64,000 nt of DNA from positions 22,800 through 86,799 of the forward strand of contig JBFMFR010000028.1 in NCBI GenBank assembly GCA_040752025.1, written 5' to 3'. Every line of letters begins with the position of its first letter. Position 1 is the stretch's first letter. Of this stretch, positions 1 to 9,178 are shown piece after piece. The stretch comes from JBFMFR01 sp040752025. Lineage in GTDB: Bacteria; Chloroflexota; Anaerolineae; Anaerolineales; UBA4823. Position numbers and translations under genes: made by a program. The notes below the pieces were generated by a model, which made no database searches, was not told the origin of the DNA, and saw only the letters and a list, made by a program, of their open reading frames with translations.

Positions 1-1007
1 TGGCTGAGCACCCAGACGTTCAGGCGATAGGCGCCGTAAGCCCCGGCCGGCGCCGCCGCCAGCAGGGCCAGCCCCGCGTAGACCCAGGCCAGGAGCAGGT
101 AAGTGCGCAGCACGCGCCACGAGCTGGCCCCCAGCGTCTTCATCACGCCGATCTGCCAGACCTGCTGGGCGATCAGCGCGTTGAGCGTATTGACCATGAT
201 CGCCAGGCTCATCCCCAGCGCCAGCGCCCCCAGCACCGTCATGATCACCAGCATGGTGTCGACCGAGTCCTGGAACCAGTGATCTTCGACGTTCCACACC
301 TGAAAGCCCCAGATAGCGTAACCGGCTTTTTCCAGGCGGGCTTGCAGCTCCTGCCCGGCCTGGTTGGCGTCTACCCGGCTGTAATCTGCCAGGCGTATTT
401 CCAGGCGCTCGTAATCGTAGCCCGTCAGCCAGGCGGCTGTCTCCGGGGCCAGATAGAAGGCCGCGTTTGCGCCGGTGAAATCAGGCGCGGGGCGCTCGGG
501 GTCGTACACCAGCCCGCTCACCCGCAGGCTGAGCTCTCGCCCTTGTGCTTCTACCTGCACCACCATACCTGGCTGGATGTGGTAGTAGCGCGCCGTCTGG
601 CGTTCCACCGCCAGGCTGTGCTCGTCTGGCCACTCGCCCTGCACCAGGCGCACACGCCCCATCAGTTGGTTTTCGTAATCCTGGTAGGCATCGAACAGCC
701 CATCCTGCCACGCTTTGCCGCCATCCGGCCGCCAGCGGGCGTAGCTCTCGGATTTCTTCTGCACGGCAGCCACCCCCGGCTGGCGGCGGGCGATCTGCCA
801 GGCATCGTCGTCGAAGTAGCCCCAGATCGTCAGGTGGATGGGCACCCATTCCTGCTGCACCTGGTCGAGCAGCTCGCAGATCTGGGCGTATGCCCCATAG
901 ATCATCCCCAGGGCGAACAGCCCGGCTGCGATCGCCAGGACTGCCAGGGCGGTGCGGGCCTTGTTGTGCGCCAGGTCGCGCCAGATCTTGCGCCAGGTCA
1001 GGCTCAC
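1..1007 (-). CDS. ABC transporter permease, FtsX/MacB type (3' end beyond window)
   Basis: The minus-strand frame opens with GTG at 1007, overlapping the stop of the upstream ATPase gene (GTGA, 1004-1007), so the two are translationally coupled. At least 335 residues are visible. After a short cytoplasmic start (SLTWRKIWRDLAHNKART) comes a first membrane helix (ALAVLAIAAGLFALGMIYGA). A large extracytoplasmic domain follows, with the pattern of a MacB periplasmic core, then a helix rich in small hydrophobic residues (TMLVITVLGALALGMSLAIM) followed by a typical FtsX motif region (LIAQQVWQIGVMKTLGAS). Such permeases do not carry solutes in the usual sense; they couple ATP hydrolysis to lipoprotein or peptide export or to cell-envelope signalling. 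The substrate cannot be told. The C-terminal helices run off the left edge. Confidence 0.88.
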   Translation of the reverse strand, partial: MSLTWRKIWRDLAHNKARTALAVLAIAAGLFALGMIYGAYAQICELLDQVQQEWVPIHLTIWGYFDDDAWQIARRQPGVAAVQKKSESYARWRPDGGKAWQDGLFDAYQDYENQLMGRVRLVQGEWPDEHSLAVERQTARYYHIQPGMVVQVEAQGRELSLRVSGLVYDPERPAPDFTGANAAFYLAPETAAWLTGYDYERLEIRLADYSRVDANQAGQELQARLEKAGYAIWGFQVWNVEDHWFQDSVDTMLVIMTVLGALALGMSLAIMVNTLNALIAQQVWQIGVMKTLGASSWRVLRTYLLLAWVYAGLALLAAAPAGAYGAYRLNVWVLS

Positions 1008-1759
1008 GCCATTCCTCCTGGCAGGCCGGCGGGCTGTGGGACGGCTTGCAGCCGCTCGTCCAGCAGGCGCTGCTCCAGCAGCCGCCCGTCCAACATATGC
1101 AGCACACGCTCGGTGCGCTGGCTCAACTGGCGGTCGTGCGTCACCATCAGCAGCGTCTTACCCTGCGCCACGCAGGCCTGGAACAGGGCGAAGACCTGCT
1201 CGGAAGTGGCCGAGTCCAGGTTGCCGGTCGGCTCGTCGGCTGCCAGCAGGGGCGGGTCGTTGGCCAGGGCGCGCGCCACCGCAGCGCGCTGCTGCTCCCC
1301 GCCGCTCAGGGCGTTGGGCAGCTTGTGCGCCTGGGCTGGGATGCCCACCTGCTCCAGCAGGGCCAGGGCGCGCCGCTTGCGCTCCCAGCGCGGGTACATG
1401 CCGCAGAAATCCATCGGCAGCATCACGTTTTCCAGGATTGTCAGGCTGGGCAGCAGTTGGAAGAACTGGAAGATCACCCCTACCTTGCGCCCGCGCCAGT
1501 GCGCCAGGCGGTCCTGCCCCAGGGCGTGCAGCGCCTCGCCATCCACGTAGATCTCGCCCTGGCTGGGCCGGTCGACGCCCGTAATCATGTTCAGCAGGGT
1601 AGACTTGCCCGAGCCGGAGGGCCCCTGGATGCTGATGAACTCGCCGCGCTGCACTTGCAGGCTGACCTCCTTCAGCACCGTCACCTCCCCGGCCCCGTTG
1701 GTGTAGCGCTTGACCACCTTGCGCAGGTCGATCAAGACCCCATTTCCATCCCTTTCCAT
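1004..1759 (-). CDS. ABC transporter ATP-binding protein, LolD/MacB family
   Basis: This 251-residue protein is a complete ABC nucleotide-binding domain. It has Walker A (GPSGSGKST) near residue 48, a Q-loop region (GVIFQFFQLLPSLT), the signature LSGGEQQR near residue 150, Walker B with LLAADEPTGNLDS, and the switch histidine in MVTHD. The LSGGEQQR signature and NLDS after Walker B are characteristic of the LolD/MacB/FtsE branch, which pairs with FtsX-like permeases. This agrees with the coupled permease immediately downstream. The start at 1759 (MERDGNGVLIDLRKVVKRY) is reasonable because the fold begins a few residues later. It probably powers export or envelope remodelling rather than import. 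Confidence 0.93.
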   Translation of the reverse strand: MERDGNGVLIDLRKVVKRYTNGAGEVTVLKEVSLQVQRGEFISIQGPSGSGKSTLLNMITGVDRPSQGEIYVDGEALHALGQDRLAHWRGRKVGVIFQFFQLLPSLTILENVMLPMDFCGMYPRWERKRRALALLEQVGIPAQAHKLPNALSGGEQQRAAVARALANDPPLLAADEPTGNLDSATSEQVFALFQACVAQGKTLLMVTHDRQLSQRTERVLHMLDGRLLEQRLLDERLQAVPQPAGLPGGMA

Positions 1760-1925
1760 CCGGTCACCATCCTTAATGCAGGCCTGTCTTACCTACATAG
1801 AGGATACGCTCGAAGGCCGGGGAAGGTTTAAGTGAACAGGTGGGTTCCACCTTCAGAGCGTGATGCGCCTGGCTTGGCGAATGGGAACAGATGCAGCTCA
1901 CGAAAAGCACGTGCATCGCATCCCG

Positions 1926-4868
1926 TCATTCACCGGGATGCACCGCCACCCGGTTACGCCCGGCTTGTTTGGTGAGGTGCAGTGCATCCCCGGCGCATTC
2001 CAGCAGGGTGTCCAGGTTGTCCGTCTGCGCGGAGTGTGGGCACACGCCTATGCAGGCCGTGATGCGGGTTTCGCCTCGCCCGGTGCACACCTGTGCCTCG
2101 GCGATGGCGCCGCGCAGGCGTTCGCCGATCTCCCGGGCGGCCGGCAGGTTGGTCTCCGGCAGCAGCACGACGAACTCGTCGCCGCCGTAGCGCCCGATCA
2201 GGTCGATCTCGCGCAGGTTGTCGCGCAGGCAGGCGGCGAACTGGCGCAGCACCTGGTCGCCGACCGCATAGCTGTAGGTGTCGTTGAACTGCTTGAAGTG
2301 ATCGATGTCCACGAACAACGCCGTCAGGGGGTGATTCAAGCGCACGGCGCGCTCCACCTCGCGCCGGCCGAGTTCGAAGAAGCCGCGGCGGTTGTACAGC
2401 CCGGTCAGCTCGTCGATGATCGCCAGGTGCTGCATTTCGGTGAAAATGCGGGCGTTTTCGATAGCGATAGCCGCATGGCTGGCGAAGGCTGCCAGGCGCT
2501 CGGCGTGTTCCAGGCCGTAGAAGTTCGGCTCGATCTTGTCCAGGGAGAGGAAGCCGATCACCTGGCCGCGCACCAGGATGGGCGCGCCGATCCACGAGCG
2601 GATGTGGGCGGCTTCCGGGAAGCGCTTCCAATCCGGGTCGAGTTCGGTATCGGCCACGATCAGCGGGCAGCCGCTGGCGATGATCTTGCGGAAGTGGGCA
2701 GTTGTTTCCAGGTCGAATTCCAGGGCGGCTGTGCGGATGGCGATTTCTTCACCGAATTTTTCGTAGCCAGACAGGCGCGTGATGCGCGCCGTGCGGCGTT
2801 CCTTGTCCAGCAGCATCACGCAGGCCGTGTCGTAGGCCACCACCCGCCGGATCTCGAACAACAATCGGTCGAGCACCACTTGCGGATCCAGGCACTGGCT
2901 GAGCGTCATGCTCATCTCGCGCAGCGCTTCGGCCAGCTCGCGCTGCAAGCGCTCGGCCTGGAACAGGTTAGCGTTGTCGATGGCCACCGACACCTGGCTG
3001 CCGAAGCTGGTCAACAGGTCCAGGTCGGTTTCTGTCAGGGGGCGCTCGGGCGGCGCTTCGATGTTGAGCGTGCCCAACACCGTCTCCTCTTTGAGCAGCG
3101 GCACGCAGATCTCGCTTTCGACGTGGTAAGCGGCGCGCAGGAAGTCGGGGTCGCGGCTGACGTCCGCCACGAACTGCGCCTGGCGCGTGCGCACCGTGCG
3201 CCCCATGATGCCCCTGGTGATCGGGATTTCGTAGTAGGTCAGCTCGTGCGGGTAGCCCTGCTGCGCTTCCAGGTACAGCTTATCGCCAAACAGGCGGTAG
3301 ATGCTGACGTAGGCGTAGCCGAACGATTCGTGCAGCACCTTCACGACTGTATCGAAGATCTGGTCCAACTCCAGCGAAGAGACCACCGCTTGCGAGATGG
3401 ATTGCAGCGCTGCCAGTTGGGCCGAGCGCTGCCTTTCGATCTCCAGCAGCCGGTACTTGGACACCGCCATCGCCACCTGGGTGGCAGCCAGCTCGCCCAG
3501 CACGATCTCTTCGGGGGTGAAGCGGTGTGTCTCGGAGAACGAGACGATCGCCGCGCCCAGTTTCTGCTCGTTGGCGATCAGGGGCAGGGCCATCATCGAG
3601 CGCGTCGGGAAACGGGCGGCGATGCTTGCGCTCATGTGCGGCGTGTTGAACACATCCTCGGCCACCAGCACGCGCCCAGCCTCCAGCACCGACTCGGTGA
3701 TCGTCTTTTCGCCCGGTTTGGGTCCCAGTTGGGTGTAAGTCTCCCGCACAGGCCCGTAGGCTGCCGCTGGCAGGGTGTGCTGGCGGGGCTCGTCCCACAG
3801 CGTCAGGTAGGCCCCATCTGCGCCGAACAGCTCGCCCAGGCGGTCGGCCAGGATCTGCAGCATGCCGTGCAGGTCAGGCGTGCCCAGGGCCGCCCGGGTG
3901 ATGGCGTTGAGCATCTCCATCTGGCGGGCGCGGCGCTGTTCGGCCTCCAGCAGGGCGTGTTCGCGGCTGACGTCGTGGAGCAAAGCCACGCGTCCCTGCA
4001 CCTCGCCACGCGCATCGTGCAGCGGCGAGACGCTCAACTGGTACAGCCCGATCGCCTGGCCTTTCCTGAACTCCAGCGGTTCTCGCGCCTGGAGCGCCTC
4101 TTCAGCCGGCAGGATCTCGAACACGTTCTGCCCGATGGCGTTTTCATCCAGTCCGAGCCAGCCGCGCGCCACCTGGTTCATGTCCACTAGGCGGTCCTGC
4201 CGGTCCAGCACCAGCACGCCATCCGCGATGCTGTCGAACAGGACCTGGTAGGCCACCGGCGCCAGGTCGAGCATCTGGAAGCGGTAGATGCCCCAGGCGA
4301 TCAGCGCGCCGGTCAGGGTGAAGGCCAGGGGGGTGGGATCGAAGCCCTGCCACAGGCCTGGGTTGGGCAGGTAAAGCAGGTTCGCCAGCCAGGGGACCAG
4401 CGCCGCCGCCGTCAGCGTTGCGACTTGCTTGCGGTACAGCTTTGGGGAGCGCCAGGCGCTTTGCAGCAGCCAGACCGTGCCGACCAGCAGCAGGCCATAG
4501 GCGTAAGCGGCGTTCAGCCACACCACCGGGCCATGGCTGTAGACCAGCCTGGCGCCGGGCTCGCTGGAAACGGGCGTGATCTCCGGCCAGACCAGGCGGT
4601 GCGCTTCGTTGGTGGCGACCAGCATGAGCACGGCAACCGGCAGGACCCACAGGGCCGCCAGCCGGAAGCGCCCCAGCCACTCGCTGCGCCCGGTGTAGCT
4701 GGCGGCGAACAGGAACCACAGCGGGGCCACGCTGACGATGCCCAGGTACGAGAGCTTGGACCAGGCGATCCGGGCCGGGGTGCTGGCGCTGGCGATCTCG
4801 CCAGCGCTGGCCGCGGCGTAGAAGGCCACCGCCGCCATCAGCAGGCTGAAGCACAAACCGCCCGGCAT
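1926..4868 (-). CDS. Diguanylate cyclase with truncated 7TM sensor, PAS and three GAF domains
   Basis: The 980-residue product begins inside a 7TM histidine-kinase-type sensor module (several hydrophobic helices up to about residue 200). A PAS domain follows (about 205-320, VLFDSIADGVLVLDRQDRLV), then three GAF domains (about 325-490, 495-650, 655-815) and a C-terminal GGDEF domain. The active-site loop is intact as YGGDEFVVLLPE near residue 895. An RxxD (REID) sits five residues before GGDEF, matching the allosteric product-inhibition I-site. It should therefore make cyclic di-GMP and be feedback inhibited. The first in-frame ATG is at 4868, but an amber codon five codons upstream (4881-4883) separates it from what looks like the first membrane helix, so one helix is probably missing. 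No EAL or kinase domain is present. Confidence 0.9.
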   Translation of the reverse strand: MPGGLCFSLLMAAVAFYAAASAGEIASASTPARIAWSKLSYLGIVSVAPLWFLFAASYTGRSEWLGRFRLAALWVLPVAVLMLVATNEAHRLVWPEITPVSSEPGARLVYSHGPVVWLNAAYAYGLLLVGTVWLLQSAWRSPKLYRKQVATLTAAALVPWLANLLYLPNPGLWQGFDPTPLAFTLTGALIAWGIYRFQMLDLAPVAYQVLFDSIADGVLVLDRQDRLVDMNQVARGWLGLDENAIGQNVFEILPAEEALQAREPLEFRKGQAIGLYQLSVSPLHDARGEVQGRVALLHDVSREHALLEAEQRRARQMEMLNAITRAALGTPDLHGMLQILADRLGELFGADGAYLTLWDEPRQHTLPAAAYGPVRETYTQLGPKPGEKTITESVLEAGRVLVAEDVFNTPHMSASIAARFPTRSMMALPLIANEQKLGAAIVSFSETHRFTPEEIVLGELAATQVAMAVSKYRLLEIERQRSAQLAALQSISQAVVSSLELDQIFDTVVKVLHESFGYAYVSIYRLFGDKLYLEAQQGYPHELTYYEIPITRGIMGRTVRTRQAQFVADVSRDPDFLRAAYHVESEICVPLLKEETVLGTLNIEAPPERPLTETDLDLLTSFGSQVSVAIDNANLFQAERLQRELAEALREMSMTLSQCLDPQVVLDRLLFEIRRVVAYDTACVMLLDKERRTARITRLSGYEKFGEEIAIRTAALEFDLETTAHFRKIIASGCPLIVADTELDPDWKRFPEAAHIRSWIGAPILVRGQVIGFLSLDKIEPNFYGLEHAERLAAFASHAAIAIENARIFTEMQHLAIIDELTGLYNRRGFFELGRREVERAVRLNHPLTALFVDIDHFKQFNDTYSYAVGDQVLRQFAACLRDNLREIDLIGRYGGDEFVVLLPETNLPAAREIGERLRGAIAEAQVCTGRGETRITACIGVCPHSAQTDNLDTLLECAGDALHLTKQAGRNRVAVHPGE

Positions 4869-4883
4869 GGCGCGCCGCCGCTA

Positions 4884-4955
4884 GGCATACATAGCGATGA
4901 TTGTGGCGATCACCGCTGCGATTGCGACAGGGAAGGACAGCCAGGGGAATGACAG
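4884..4955 (-). pseudogene. Severed N-terminal membrane helix of the cyclase sensor
   Basis: Reading the cyclase frame upstream of its ATG, the TAG at 4881-4883 is preceded by codons for LSFPWLSFPVAIAAVIATII and then AMYA, a clear membrane helix. Across the stop the text reads AMYA-stop-RRRAMPGG. 7TM sensor proteins of this type commonly have an aromatic residue followed by an Arg cluster at that point, so TAG most simply replaces a TGG (Trp) codon. A GGAG ribosome-binding motif lies about nine bases before a CTG (4953-4955) that could be an unusual start. This is a real nonsense change, a sequencing error, or a readthrough site; the sequence alone cannot decide. Confidence 0.6.
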
Positions 4956-5104
4956 TGCTTTTTTCTCCTAATCCACCTGATCGTGAAGCGTAAGCAGCGC
5001 AGTTGCCTGCCAGGGGCCTGGCGGGTGCGCTCTGAACCGGTCGCTCAGAGCAATTCTTTCTGGCTTCCATGCCTATTATATTCGATTTTCCTCCTCGCCA
5101 GAAC

Positions 5105-5118
5105 GTGCGTTGCACCTG
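5105..5118. repeat. Short copy of the GTGCAACGCAC repeat family
   Basis: The + strand reads GTGCGTTGCACCTG, the reverse complement of CAGGTGCAACGCAC. Related copies lie at 6571-6603 and, three times, inside the activase gene at 54272-54340. This copy sits between the phosphoesterase stop and the cyclase. Confidence 0.5.
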
Positions 5119-5130
5119 CGCCACGGCGGA

Positions 5131-6522
5131 TTACGGCAGGCTGATGACAGCCTGGTCGAGCGTTTCGCCTTCCTTGGAGATGGCGCTGAGCTGGATGCGG
5201 TCGGCGTAGATCTCCATCAGCACGAAGTGCGTGCGCCGCAGGTAGATCTGGCTCTCGGGCAGGGATTGGCCCTGGGCGTACAGCGTCGACGACCCGCCGC
5301 CGCTGACGATGTAGGTCACCCCGTTGGCGAACAGGCGCTCGTAGTGGTGGAAGTGCCCCGAGAACGACAGCCGCACCCCGGCCGCCTCGAACAGTGGGCC
5401 CCAGGTCAGGCGCATCGGCCGCCCGTCGTCCGGGTGCACCACGCTGCTGCTGTAGGGCGCCACGTGGAAGACCGGGATGGTCAGGCGGAAGCGCGGGTCT
5501 TGCAGGCGCTGCATCAGCCACTCCTTCTGCCCGTCGCGGCCCTCCACGCCGTAGAAGACCTGCGAGTCGAGCATCAGGAACTGCACCCCCTGGTAGGTGA
5601 AAGCGTAGTACTGGTTGGCGCGGCGGTCCGGCGGGTAGCTGAACGCCGGGTCGGGGAAGGCCGGGAAGGCGTAGTCGTAGAACGGCGCTCCCTGCCAGCG
5701 CAGCACCTTGTCGTAATCGTGGTTGCCCAGCACGGTATAGACCGGCATGTGGTGCAGCAGCGGGGCGAACGGCTCGAAGAACTTGAGCGTGTAAGAGCGC
5801 TCCAGGTCGGAGCCGTCGGTCTCGTAGACCACGTCCCCGGTGTGGATCACGAAGTCCAGGTCGTAGCCGCTCATCAGGGCCACCAACTGCTGGGTGGCCT
5901 GGTCGCCGAAGCTGGCGTCGCCCAGCACGCCCACGCGCAGCGGCGGCTCGTTGGAGGCGGTGCGCAAGCCGACTGGGTCCCAGGCCTGCCCGGTGAAGCC
6001 GGGCTGCTGGAAGGTTTCTGGGCCCTCGCCCAGCAGCACGCGCACCTGGTAGGCTGCCCCGGGCGCCAGGCCTTCCAGGGTGAACATCTGGCGCGTCTCG
6101 CCGGGCGCCAGGGCCAGCTCGCCCTGCTGGGGCGCTCCTGGGTCGCTGGAGCGGTACACCAGCCGCCCCTCTACCGGCTGGCTGAGCTCGAAGAACAGCG
6201 TAGCGCTGTTCTCCGTCACGTGCCGCACCGTGAGCGGGATCACGTACGATATCGGGCTGAGCGGGTACTCGGGCGTGAAGTAATCCGGCGCGGGCGTATT
6301 CGTGTGCGTGAGCGTGGGTGTATTCGTGTGCGTGGGTGCAGGCGTATCCGTTTGCGCGGGCGCGGGTACGGTCGCTGTGGATGCGGGCGGCGCTGAGCTT
6401 TGCGCCGCCAGCGTGGCCGGCGTGGTCGTCTCGCCCAGGCTGCACGCCAGTTGGGCTACCAGCAGGCCGGCCAGCGCCAGGGCCAGCGGCCAGTTCTTGA
6501 GGAATGGGGCAGGTGTGTGCAT
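5131..6522 (-). CDS. Lipoprotein metallophosphoesterase, purple-acid-phosphatase-like
   Basis: This is a 463-residue secreted phosphoesterase. The start at 6522 gives a compact signal sequence (MHTPAPFLKNWPLALALAG, then LLVAQLACS), so the cysteine is probably lipidated although the lipobox is not canonical. A start 13 codons upstream (6561) is also open. A Thr/Pro-rich linker follows (about 35-75), then a fibronectin-like beta domain (about 85-165) as in purple acid phosphatases. The calcineurin-like catalytic domain carries LGDASFGDQ, HTGDVVYE, the GNHDYD motif, HVAPY and GHFHHYER. These are the metal-binding Asp/His/Asn residues in the expected order. It probably removes phosphate from extracellular organic substrates. 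It stands alone, with a short gap before the cyclase gene. Confidence 0.88.
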   Translation of the reverse strand: MHTPAPFLKNWPLALALAGLLVAQLACSLGETTTPATLAAQSSAPPASTATVPAPAQTDTPAPTHTNTPTLTHTNTPAPDYFTPEYPLSPISYVIPLTVRHVTENSATLFFELSQPVEGRLVYRSSDPGAPQQGELALAPGETRQMFTLEGLAPGAAYQVRVLLGEGPETFQQPGFTGQAWDPVGLRTASNEPPLRVGVLGDASFGDQATQQLVALMSGYDLDFVIHTGDVVYETDGSDLERSYTLKFFEPFAPLLHHMPVYTVLGNHDYDKVLRWQGAPFYDYAFPAFPDPAFSYPPDRRANQYYAFTYQGVQFLMLDSQVFYGVEGRDGQKEWLMQRLQDPRFRLTIPVFHVAPYSSSVVHPDDGRPMRLTWGPLFEAAGVRLSFSGHFHHYERLFANGVTYIVSGGGSSTLYAQGQSLPESQIYLRRTHFVLMEIYADRIQLSAISKEGETLDQAVISLP

Positions 6523-6570
6523 GGGGGCAATTATAACCTGATGGGTCGGAAAATTCTCCACCGATCAGAG

Positions 6571-6603
6571 GGTGCGTTGCACTTGCGAAGTGCGATGCAC
6601 CTG
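6571..6603. repeat. Inverted pair of GTGCAACGCAC-family repeats
   Basis: The minus strand reads CAGGTGCATCGCACTTCG followed by CAAGTGCAACGCACC, so two related 11-mers (GTGCATCGCAC and GTGCAACGCAC) stand in tandem. The same order, with nearly the same spacing, is found within the coding sequence at 54308-54336. Confidence 0.6.
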
Positions 6604-6652
6604 GCCCGCCTCGACGGGAGAACAGGTGCAACTGAAAGGGTCGGTTTCCCCG

Positions 6653-6697
6653 AAAAAGAGCAGAGGATTCGCCAGTGCCCTCAGGGCGAATCCTCTG
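6653..6697 (-). terminator. Rho-independent terminator after the LRR gene
   Basis: The 13-base arms CAGAGGATTCGCC (6661-6673) and GGCGAATCCTCTG (6685-6697) pair perfectly around an 11-base loop. On the minus strand the stem is followed by CTCTTTTT, a five-T run. It lies 74 bases past the stop of the LRR gene and before the phosphoesterase gene. Confidence 0.8.
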
Positions 6698-6770
6698 TGG
6701 AACGATTCTTTTGGTGTTCCTGGCAGATGCCAGAGCTTCTGCCAGATCTTACAATTTGGAGCGTTTGGGG

Positions 6771-8678
6771 CTATTTGTGATGGATGACGATATTGCCGCC
6801 TTCGATGGGCTGGTCCGCGGCGTTGTCATAGATGACCACTGCCAGGTCGCCATCCTGATACCAGATCTTGATGCGCAAAGTGTCCGGGGCGCCGTCGTTG
6901 ACCCACAGCGTGAAGCGGTAAGCCTGCCCGTTCGGGGCCAGTTCGCCGTTCAGCGCGCCGTACCCGCTGAAAATGGCCTGCCCGGATTCGGTGAAGGCCA
7001 GGGATTGCTCGCCCTGGCTGTGGAATCGCAGCTCCCCGGTTTTGAGCTGGAACTCGACCGTCCCGCTTGCAGTCTCGCCGTTCGGCTTGATTTTGGATTC
7101 GAACCCGAAATTCGCTTTGCCTTCCACGCTTGGGTTGGCCGGGTAAGCGCCCGCCGGCGAGGTGATCCACCCGCCGCCGGTTACCAGGCTGCCCTCCGGG
7201 TTGTATGCGGCCGAAACGACCTGGCTGAAATCGCTCCACAAATTGTTCTTTTGCGTCTCGAACGCCGGCGTGAAAGTGCGCACCTTGAAGTAATAGGTTT
7301 TGCCGGCTTCCAGGCCGTTGGCGAGATAACTCGACGCCGTCTTATCTGCTGTTACGCCGTGGCGTGTATAGGGCCCCTCCAGGCTCTCGGCGAAATAGAT
7401 CTCGTAGTACCCCCCATTCCAGGTGTAGCGGATAGGAGTCCATGACAGCTCAATACTGTTCTCAGCCACGCCGGTGATTTGTAATCCCTCTGGCGGCACA
7501 GTTTGAGTTCGTGACCAGGCAGGATTTCTTTCGTCCAGGAATTGCACCGTCGCCGGGTCAGAAGCGCTCAATTTATTGAAATTCAGGCTGAACTTTTGCA
7601 GGTTGACCAGGTTGGTGAGGCTGGCTGGGATCTCGCCTTCCAGGGCATTCTCGAACAGATGCAGCGTGGTCAGGTTCGTCAGGTTGCCCAACTCAGCCGG
7701 GATCGTCCCGTCTAGCAGATTGGAAAACAGCGCCAGGATGTTCAACCGGGAAAGCTGCCCCAATTCGGGCGGGATCGAGCCTGATAAATAATTGTTGTAA
7801 AGTTGCAATCTTTGCAGCCTGGGCAGGTCCCCCAGATCTGGCGGGATCACGCCGCTGAGTTGATTGTCTTGTAGCGTCAGCCACTCCAGGTTAGCCAGTT
7901 CCCCTAGTTCCGCTGGGATCTCGCCGCTCAATTGGTTATCCCCCAACATCAGGCGTTTTAGTTTACCGAGCTGCCCCAGTTCTGCCGGGATAGGCCCGCT
8001 GAGCAAATTTTCGCCTAAGCTCAGGATGCCCAGGTTCGAAAGATCCCCTAACTCGGAAGGAATAGGGCCGCTGAGCTGGTTCCCCGCCAGATCCAGGTAA
8101 ACCATCGTCCCGATCAATCCCAACTCCGCCGGAATGCTTCCGCTGAGCTGGTTATAAGTCAACACCAAGTTTAAGAGGTTTGGGAGGCGGCTTAGTTCCG
8201 CCGGGATCGAGCCATCCAGTTGGTTCTCATACAGCCTCAGGTCCCTCAATTGCGTCAGGTAGCTCAATTCGACCGGGATGGGGCCGCTCAGTTGGTTGGT
8301 GTACAACTGAAGCTGCCTCAGGCGGCTGATATCTCCCAATTCTGGCGGGATCTGGCCGCGCAGGCCGTTCTCCATCAGAAAAATAAAGCTGATATTGGTG
8401 GGCGGGCTTTGATTGTAGCATTCGATCCCGTACCAGCTGCAGGGCGTAGTGTTCTCGAACCAGCCGGCGTTGTTGAACCACTGCGCTCCGTTGGTGTTGT
8501 TGTACAGCGCCACCAGGGCTCTGCATTCTGCGCCTGGTATCTCAGTGACCGTATCGCAGAAATCGTCGGATTGCGCCATCGCCGCGCTCGTGGGCAGCAA
8601 ACTGCCTGCGAGCAAGCCGATCAGGCTGAGATGGATCAAAAATGAAAGGATCGCCGGTTTTGTGGCTCGCTTGTGCAT
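6771..8678 (-). CDS. Secreted leucine-rich-repeat protein with Fn3 and post-COAP-like domains
   Basis: The 635-residue protein has a signal peptide (MHKRATKPAILSFLIHLSLI, cleavage near AAMAQ). A cap with cysteines comes next (about 40-80, including WYGIECYNQS). Eleven 24-residue leucine-rich repeats of the plant-type pattern NQLSGxIPxELGxLxxL run from about residue 85 to 360. A fibronectin type III domain follows (about 385-480, ENSIELSWTPI to TYYFKVRTFT). The C-terminal beta domain (about 495-635, VTGGGWITSPAGAYP) resembles post-COAP domains of secreted bacterial proteins. No membrane anchor or sorting signal is visible. It is most likely a surface or extracellular binding protein. It is flanked by a terminator downstream and a long non-coding stretch upstream. 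Confidence 0.88.
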   Translation of the reverse strand: MHKRATKPAILSFLIHLSLIGLLAGSLLPTSAAMAQSDDFCDTVTEIPGAECRALVALYNNTNGAQWFNNAGWFENTTPCSWYGIECYNQSPPTNISFIFLMENGLRGQIPPELGDISRLRQLQLYTNQLSGPIPVELSYLTQLRDLRLYENQLDGSIPAELSRLPNLLNLVLTYNQLSGSIPAELGLIGTMVYLDLAGNQLSGPIPSELGDLSNLGILSLGENLLSGPIPAELGQLGKLKRLMLGDNQLSGEIPAELGELANLEWLTLQDNQLSGVIPPDLGDLPRLQRLQLYNNYLSGSIPPELGQLSRLNILALFSNLLDGTIPAELGNLTNLTTLHLFENALEGEIPASLTNLVNLQKFSLNFNKLSASDPATVQFLDERNPAWSRTQTVPPEGLQITGVAENSIELSWTPIRYTWNGGYYEIYFAESLEGPYTRHGVTADKTASSYLANGLEAGKTYYFKVRTFTPAFETQKNNLWSDFSQVVSAAYNPEGSLVTGGGWITSPAGAYPANPSVEGKANFGFESKIKPNGETASGTVEFQLKTGELRFHSQGEQSLAFTESGQAIFSGYGALNGELAPNGQAYRFTLWVNDGAPDTLRIKIWYQDGDLAVVIYDNAADQPIEGGNIVIHHK

Positions 8679-8878
8679 TGTATCCTCCGATGAATCTATT
8701 TTTTGTTACCACAAGGGATTGAACTGAACGGTTTCGATTTCCACCGCCTGACCGCCCATACGTTGTTGACAAGGCGCTATATCAGTGTACGAAATTTAAA
8801 GATCAGGATCAAGTGATACAAGTAACACTCTCGCGGGCCAAAGGTCACACGTGCTGAGATCGGGTTATTGGTTGAGAC

Positions 8879-8908
8879 TCTCCCGGAGTTTTCGAAAACT
8901 CCGGGAGA
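8879..8908. repeat. Perfect 30-base palindrome, CCCGGAGTTT hairpin family
   Basis: The halves TCTCCCGGAGTTTTC and GAAAACTCCGGGAGA form one continuous palindrome. It lies in the 500-base gap (8679-9178) between the LRR gene and the STAND NTPase gene, about 270 bases beyond the latter's stop. No T-run follows on either strand. The rest of this gap shows no convincing gene; its 9040-9178 part is markedly AT-rich. Confidence 0.85.
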
Positions 8909-9178
8909 CTGTGCGGCGAGGGGCATAGGATGTGAGCGCATGGGGTCTTGCAGGCTGGATGCATTAGTGGATGCGATTGAGAGTAGGTTGATTGGGCATA
9001 TTGAGACTCCTGTTGGTTAGAGGAGATGGGAGTTAAAGGAAAGGTAGTCTGCGAATTATTACATTGTCAAATTATTTACAGTACGTTCATCACTTTTATT
9101 AGTAATCAGTATGGCATATATTATGTGAAGCAATAAATTAGGAACGGGAAAGAGTTTTTGGTAGCATCAACGCAAAAA

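Noticed and set aside
1860..4190. Long plus-strand open frame (776 codons) across the cyclase gene
   Set aside because: It is antisense to a clearly recognised gene, is rich in His/Gln/Gly/Val from complementary GC-rich codons and shows no domain pattern.
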